From Kiritimatiellota bacterium (GTDB taxonomy: Bacteria; Verrucomicrobiota; Kiritimatiellia; JAAZAB01), in contig VSJD01000323.1 in the NCBI GenBank assembly GCA_008636095.1, positions 1 to 10,000 of the forward strand: a stretch of DNA of 10,000 bases, read 5' to 3'. Positions 6,090 through 10,000 of the stretch are shown here, in pieces; positions within the stretch are counted from its first letter, which is position 1, and each line of letters opens with the position of its first letter. Below the pieces are notes generated by a model, which saw only the letters and a program-made list of their open reading frames with translations, was not told the DNA's origin and did no database searches. A program made the translations under genes and the position numbers.

Positions 6090-6095
6090 CCCCTT
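6090..6095 (-). promoter_or_regulatory. Shine-Dalgarno AAGGGG fixing the lipoprotein start
   Basis: On the minus strand AAGGGG lies 9 nt before the ATG at 6080. It falls just outside the left inverted-repeat arm (6100-6146), so the element inserted without destroying the ribosome binding site but displaced whatever lay further upstream. Confidence 0.75.
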
Positions 6096-6099
6096 GTTA

Positions 6100-6146
6100 T
6101 TTAGCAAATCCGAAATCCGAATATCGAAATTCGAAACAAATTCGAA
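6100..6146 (+). repeat. Left 47-bp inverted-repeat arm
   Basis: It begins TTTAGCAAATCCGAAATCC and ends CAAATTCGAA. The only difference from the right arm is T at 6131. It lies 20 nt upstream of the lipoprotein start codon. Confidence 0.9.
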
Positions 6147-6186
6147 ATTCGAAATAATGAAAACCAACCCTGAAAACCCGATCTAA

Positions 6187-6549
6187 TCACTGCGATTTTC
6201 GAAGAATGGCACCGAAGATATTTGTTAACTCACGGGCGTCCTGAGTCAACACCTGGCGCTCATTATCAACCGCCGCGCTATTTCCCGTATTGATCAGACG
6301 CAACCAATACGAACTTTCCTTGGCTTCTTTACGGGATATTTTAATACGCATCAAAAAGTCTTTTTTGCTCAACGCCTCATTGGCTTCGATATAATTTGCG
6401 CCAACAGAACCAGAGGCATTAATCAACTGCCGGGTATCTTCCTGATTGGCAATCCCACGCGGCAACTTTGCAACAAATGTGCGCACACTTTGAGCAAACA
6501 GGAAGGTGCGCTCTTCCAAGTCATAATGTTTTGGATTTTGGGATTCCAC
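6187..6549 (-). CDS. Four-helix bundle protein (23S rRNA-intervening sequence protein family)
   Basis: The predicted 120-residue product has the S23/IVP signature (PF05635/TIGR02436): YDLEERTFLFAQSVRTFVAK, then a TRQLINASGSVGANYIEAN segment and FLMRIKISRKEAKESSYWLR, followed by a C-terminal helix. The family forms four-helix bundles and is found in 23S rRNA insertions and elsewhere; its close relative Avd is a partner of reverse transcriptase in diversity-generating retroelements. No reverse transcriptase is visible in the window. The start is uncertain. The frame is open through the right inverted-repeat arm to a TTG at 6615, but that would translate the repeat. The GTG at 6549 lies 2 nt inside the arm and needs no repeat residues, though it has no Shine-Dalgarno. 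Confidence 0.85.
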   Translation of the reverse strand: MESQNPKHYDLEERTFLFAQSVRTFVAKLPRGIANQEDTRQLINASGSVGANYIEANEALSKKDFLMRIKISRKEAKESSYWLRLINTGNSAAVDNERQVLTQDARELTNIFGAILRKSQ

Positions 6550-6550
6550 A

Positions 6551-6597
6551 TTCGAATTTGTTTCGGATTTCGATATTCGGATTTCGGATTTGCTAAA
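6551..6597 (-). repeat. Right 47-bp inverted-repeat arm
   Basis: Reverse complement of the left arm with one mismatch. Its outer 6 bp (6592-6597) are shared with the stem of the hairpin at 6592-6623. Confidence 0.9.
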
Positions 6598-6623
6598 CCT
6601 TGCCCGCCTGGGCAAGGTTTAGC
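6592..6623 (-). terminator. Strong hairpin at the 3' end of the giant surface-protein gene
   Basis: A perfect 14-bp stem (6592-6605 with 6610-6623) and a 4-nt loop. The TAA stop of the giant gene (6619-6621) lies within the stem. There is no T run after the stem on the minus strand, so it is not a textbook intrinsic terminator; it may end transcription, protect the mRNA end, or be the edge of the adjacent element. Confidence 0.5.
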
Positions 6624-9600
6624 GTCCCTTCAAGATCGGCAACGCACCCGGCCAGCCAAAGCGGCCTTCGTAGTAGGCGCCGCTCATGCAGAGGATATAC
6701 CACATGCCGGTATTCGTGTCATAAACCGCCACGTCCGTGCGGCCATCGCCATCGTAATCGCCCGGCACGGGCACACACCCTTTCCAGCCGAAGGTTCCCT
6801 GCGCAAACTGGCCGGCCAGGGTGAACAGCATCCAACGCCCGGTACTGCTTTCAAACAGGCAGACATCGTTACGGCCATCGCCGTCATAGTCGCCCGGCAC
6901 GGGCATCCACGTCGGCCCGCCCAGTGTGCCACCAAAAAAGGTCCAAGTCTTGTAATACTTATGGACAAGGCCGAACAACCAATTACCCGTGGCCGGCTCA
7001 TACAAAACATAGTCGCCGGCGCCGTCGCCGTTGTAATCGCCCGGCACCGGTATCATCCCGGATGCACCAAACTGGCCAGAAAACCGCGCGCCGCTCCAGA
7101 CATCGTAAATATACCAAATGCCGCCGTCGGTATCGAACACGGCCAAATCCACGCGGCCGTCGCCGGTATAATCCGCAGGCGCCGGCAACATGGAGGCATC
7201 GCCTAACTGCAAGGTCGCGGACTGACCGCCATACGTATAGATGGACCATAGGCCCCGATCATAGAACGCGAACTCGGAACAGCCGTCGCCGGTATAATCG
7301 CCTACCATCGGCTGGGCGCCCTTGAACCCGAACGGCAGGACGGCGGATGGCCCGGCCATGGTGATGACGCTCCAGACCCCGGCATTGAAATCATAGATTC
7401 CGATATCACTGCGGCCATCGCCATCGTAATCGCCCGGACTGGGCCAGGCATCCGTGCAGAACGGCAGGTAGTTCGGATAGCTGGTCGGATCCAACGGATC
7501 GGTATGGTAGCGCAACAGTTCGGCACCGTCGGAATAGCCATCGCCATCCGTATCCCAGGTTGATTGATTGAGCACTGTCTTGACCGCTTTCGCGCTCCTG
7601 GCAAACCCGTATGCGGCGCCGTCATAGCGCGACTCAAACCAATCGCTCAGGCCATCGCCATCCGTATCCCAGCAGGCCGGATTCTGGTTGACGCCATCCT
7701 TGATATACTCATCCAGGTTGGTTTCGCCGTCGCCATCGTAATCCATGTCGCCGGTCTGGTCCAGGTTGCCGAAGTAGGCCATCTCCCAGGCATCCGGTAA
7801 TTTATCGTTATCGGTGTCCCGGTCGCGGATAACAATCTTGGTGTTGTCCATAAACTGCACAGCGGTGAGATCCACCAAACCGGCCTGGTAGAAATTATTC
7901 GGATCACGGTAAAAACCGACCGACTCCCAGGTATCCAGCTTGCTATTGGCGCTCGTGCCGTCGGCGGGGGTAACATCCAGGAAGGCGCGCACATAATATA
8001 GGTTCTGTTCCAGGCCGCGCAGGGTATAGGAGCATTTCACCCAGCCGGTGCTGGCAGCTGGTGTCAGGGTCACGCGTGCCGCGGGCCGGCCGCCAAAGCC
8101 GCGATTATCGAAGGCTTCCACAATGATCTTCGTGGCCGGCGCCTTGCCGAAGTAATAGATATCGCCGGAAACCCAGCGCGAATTGGTGGCGGATAAATCC
8201 ACATTAAAGGTCTGCCAATCCGACCAGGCGCTTTCAGCCTGGGGCGTCCAACCGGCCACGCGCCAGTAATAGACGCCATTGCCCCAATCGCTGGCATAAT
8301 CATCCAGCCAGCCGCGGAAAATACTCTGCTCATCCATCCACGGCGCGCGGACATACTTATCGGTCACAAGGGCGCCGTCCGTGGCGCCCCGCGCGACCTG
8401 GAAATGCGCCCTTGGGCAGTTCAAATCCATGGTCCAGGCGAACTGGTTGAGCGCATTATATAACACATCGCCGCGCGGATAGACGAGCGTGGGCGTTGCC
8501 AGGCTGGCCGGCCAGTTGACACTGAACGTGCCGTTCTGCGAACCCATCCACCACCGGTAGGTGCCGGCCATGAGACCCTCGATGCCGGCCAACTGGAAAT
8601 CCCATTCATGGAAATAATTGCGCGGCGCCGTCACGGAGCGCTGTAAAATGGTCGGCGCGCCGCTTTCACTGAGCTTATTGATGACCACCGGGTAAGCGTT
8701 CGACAACGTCGAACCGGTCCAGGCGAACCGGCCGAACCCGGGACGCGTATCGGTAAGCAGTACGCGCATATCCGAAATGCTGGAATAAGAGAGATAGGCC
8801 GGCTGGTCATCCATGATGCCCATCGGTTCGCCGGAATCAAAGGACCCATTGCCGCTGTCCAGCAGGGTCATCAGGTAAAAGTCGCCTTCCTTGAAACCGG
8901 AAAGCGAGAAGGCCGCGGCGTTACGATTCTCATAACTGTATGCCACGCTCACGTTCACGCCCGCGGCCGGCACTTCCGCCGAGGCCCAACGCAACGTAAA
9001 TCGGCCGTTGACGTAGCTCAGGTTGGCGCCGTAATCCGTGCCGACACCGGAATAGGTATAAGCTTCCGGCCCCGTAAAGGTGAAGGTCACGAACACGCCA
9101 TTGGTAAGCGTCGAAGAAATACTAACAACGGTCGCCACGTCAATGGGCGCAATCGGCAGTTTGCCTGTAAAAATCATGGTGCCGTTGGCTTGGCCAACAA
9201 CCTCGGCCACCAGCGAATCCGTGCCGACCTTGGTAATCTGCGGCACACCATCCATGGTGGCGATTTCATAGGCATAGAACCGGAGCATACCGGTCCGGCT
9301 ACCGTAATAATTGGCGACGCCGGACACCAACGGTTGCGGATAATCGTATTTATTGTTCGGGGCGGTGCCGGCCTGGTATTCGGCATAGTTGCTCCAGCCG
9401 TCGCCATCCAGGTCCAGGTTGGCGTCGTATTTCTGGGGATCCAAGCCGTTCTGGCTTTCCCAATCATCCGGCATGCCGTCGCCGTCGGTGTACATTTCGC
9501 CGTAGGTGCGGGAATACTCGCCGCGCGGATAGTCATAGTCGCCGACGCCGGTGCCGTAGGTATCTCCATTGAGCGGATCGGTGCCGGCCAAGTATTCCGC

Positions 9601-10000
9601 GCGGTTGTTAAGACCATCACCATCGAAGTCACCCCAGGCGCCGTTGACCCCGGTGGCGTCATTGGGATCGAGCCCATAAAGCTGTTCCCACCAGTCCGGC
9701 AGGCCATCGCCATCGGAATCGGTCGAATCGGGATTGTTGGGGTCGAGCGTGCCCAGCCAGGTATTAGTCCGCAGTCCTTGCGCGTAACCGCACAGCCACA
9801 TGCCGCGTCCCATGTCAATGTTATATGTGCTATGCGTAAAATTATAGGGATTAGCGCTATTACGGAAATCATCGGGCAATTGGATGTCAAAATAATTAGA
9901 ATTAGCGACGGAAATGCCATAAGGATCGGGCGCGCCGTTGGTGGAAACCGACGTGCCGTCAATCACGCGCGTATCCAGCGGGGCAAGGCGTGGAATCCTT
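6619..10000 (-). CDS. Giant secreted surface protein, C-terminal part (TSP3-like calcium repeats, FN3-like region, FG-GAP/VCBS-like repeats); 5' end outside window
   Basis: The frame is open to the window edge without a stop, so the start is outside; at least 1126 residues are present. Residues below count from the GTG at 9966. About 75-208 hold thrombospondin-type-3-like calcium motifs (TDSDGDGLPDWWEQLYGLD, DFDGDGLNNRAEYLAGTDP, DLDGDGWSNYAEYQAGT). About 290-342 is a beta module like that of the lipoprotein. About 489-590 looks fibronectin-III-like (VYYWRVAGWT). About 712-834 is a second calcium-repeat cluster. About 836-1109 holds six FG-GAP/VCBS-like repeats starting P-x-P-G-D-Y-x-G-D-G, spaced 127-146 bp, as in beta-propellers. 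The chain ends PILKGR at the point where a seventh repeat would begin. Such proteins are exported, bind Ca2+ and serve in adhesion or polymer binding; the specific role is unknown. No C-terminal sorting motif is seen. Confidence 0.9.
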   Translation of the reverse strand, partial: RIPRLAPLDTRVIDGTSVSTNGAPDPYGISVANSNYFDIQLPDDFRNSANPYNFTHSTYNIDMGRGMWLCGYAQGLRTNTWLGTLDPNNPDSTDSDGDGLPDWWEQLYGLDPNDATGVNGAWGDFDGDGLNNRAEYLAGTDPLNGDTYGTGVGDYDYPRGEYSRTYGEMYTDGDGMPDDWESQNGLDPQKYDANLDLDGDGWSNYAEYQAGTAPNNKYDYPQPLVSGVANYYGSRTGMLRFYAYEIATMDGVPQITKVGTDSLVAEVVGQANGTMIFTGKLPIAPIDVATVVSISSTLTNGVFVTFTFTGPEAYTYSGVGTDYGANLSYVNGRFTLRWASAEVPAAGVNVSVAYSYENRNAAAFSLSGFKEGDFYLMTLLDSGNGSFDSGEPMGIMDDQPAYLSYSSISDMRVLLTDTRPGFGRFAWTGSTLSNAYPVVINKLSESGAPTILQRSVTAPRNYFHEWDFQLAGIEGLMAGTYRWWMGSQNGTFSVNWPASLATPTLVYPRGDVLYNALNQFAWTMDLNCPRAHFQVARGATDGALVTDKYVRAPWMDEQSIFRGWLDDYASDWGNGVYYWRVAGWTPQAESAWSDWQTFNVDLSATNSRWVSGDIYYFGKAPATKIIVEAFDNRGFGGRPAARVTLTPAASTGWVKCSYTLRGLEQNLYYVRAFLDVTPADGTSANSKLDTWESVGFYRDPNNFYQAGLVDLTAVQFMDNTKIVIRDRDTDNDKLPDAWEMAYFGNLDQTGDMDYDGDGETNLDEYIKDGVNQNPACWDTDGDGLSDWFESRYDGAAYGFARSAKAVKTVLNQSTWDTDGDGYSDGAELLRYHTDPLDPTSYPNYLPFCTDAWPSPGDYDGDGRSDIGIYDFNAGVWSVITMAGPSAVLPFGFKGAQPMVGDYTGDGCSEFAFYDRGLWSIYTYGGQSATLQLGDASMLPAPADYTGDGRVDLAVFDTDGGIWYIYDVWSGARFSGQFGASGMIPVPGDYNGDGAGDYVLYEPATGNWLFGLVHKYYKTWTFFGGTLGGPTWMPVPGDYDGDGRNDVCLFESSTGRWMLFTLAGQFAQGTFGWKGCVPVPGDYDGDGRTDVAVYDTNTGMWYILCMSGAYYEGRFGWPGALPILKGR

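Larger units (their letters stand above)
6100..6597. mobile_element. Inverted-repeat cassette carrying a four-helix-bundle gene
   Basis: The arms 6100-6146 and 6551-6597 are 47 bp long and complementary at 46 positions. They are built of CGAAATCCGAA/TTCGAAATTCG-type units. Between them is a single minus-strand gene of the 23S-intervening-sequence protein family and little else. The near identity of the arms suggests recent origin or active maintenance. No transposase is present, so it would be non-autonomous if mobile. No flanking duplication is clear. Confidence 0.6.

Noticed and set aside
6081..6167. N-terminal extension of the lipoprotein (29 residues)
   Set aside because: It translates the inverted-repeat arm; the internal ATG has a good Shine-Dalgarno and is followed directly by a lipoprotein signal.
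6187..6615. Avd-like protein hinting at a diversity-generating retroelement
   Set aside because: No reverse transcriptase, variable repeat or template repeat is visible in the window; the protein fits the general four-helix-bundle family equally well.
6490..7206. Long plus-strand open frame (238 aa) with repeated VIARHGH-like motifs
   Set aside because: It is the antisense of the GDYDGDG repeats of the giant protein; its periodicity is fully explained by the coding strand.
9174..9962. 262-aa minus-strand frame within the giant gene
   Set aside because: It is a frame-shifted shadow in GC-rich repetitive coding DNA; the other frame has clear calcium-binding domains and runs uninterrupted.

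Overview
The window suggests a bacterium of the Planctomycetes-Verrucomicrobia-Chlamydiae (PVC) group, probably from the Kiritimatiellota/Lentisphaerota/Verrucomicrobiota side. The strongest sign is a gene of the Minf_1886 (TIGR04138) family, which is essentially confined to Verrucomicrobia and Planctomycetes. Supporting signs are a DUF1844 protein, a very large secreted protein with DSDGDGLPDWWE-type calcium-binding repeats and FG-GAP/VCBS-like repeats, a 23S-intervening-sequence (four-helix bundle) gene, and many dispersed short repeats. Placement below PVC level is inference.

Layout. 1-57 (minus): first 19 codons of an IS110-family transposase, cut by the window edge, with its upstream non-coding end. 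219-647 (plus): HIT-family nucleotide hydrolase. 645-885: nested inverted-repeat element filling the gap. 901-1329 (plus): Minf_1886-family protein. 1303-1441: second inverted-repeat element. 1512-4337 (plus): two-module M16 zinc protease with a predicted lipoprotein signal. 4338-4638: non-coding, holding a large foldable element (4431-4598). 4639-5124 (plus): DUF1844 protein with a repeat-encoded tail. 5244-6080 (minus): secreted lipoprotein. 6100-6597: near-perfect 47-bp inverted repeats enclosing a minus-strand four-helix-bundle gene. 6619-10000 (minus): 3' part of a giant surface protein whose start lies beyond the window.

The plus-strand genes look like housekeeping or conserved PVC genes without tight operon coupling. 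On the minus strand, the giant protein and the lipoprotein are both exported and appear to share a beta-rich module, so they may belong to one cell-surface locus, now separated by the four-helix-bundle element.

The most interesting aspect is how dispersed repeats have been absorbed into genes. Five of the six complete or 3'-complete genes other than the four-helix-bundle gene end with a stop codon inside or at the edge of a repeat or hairpin. The M16 protease has a hydrophobic signal core, an inter-module linker and a C-terminal tail all spelled by repeat families. The DUF1844 protein carries the same two repeat families, in the same order, as its C-terminal tail. All functional statements come from reading the sequence; no database search was run.
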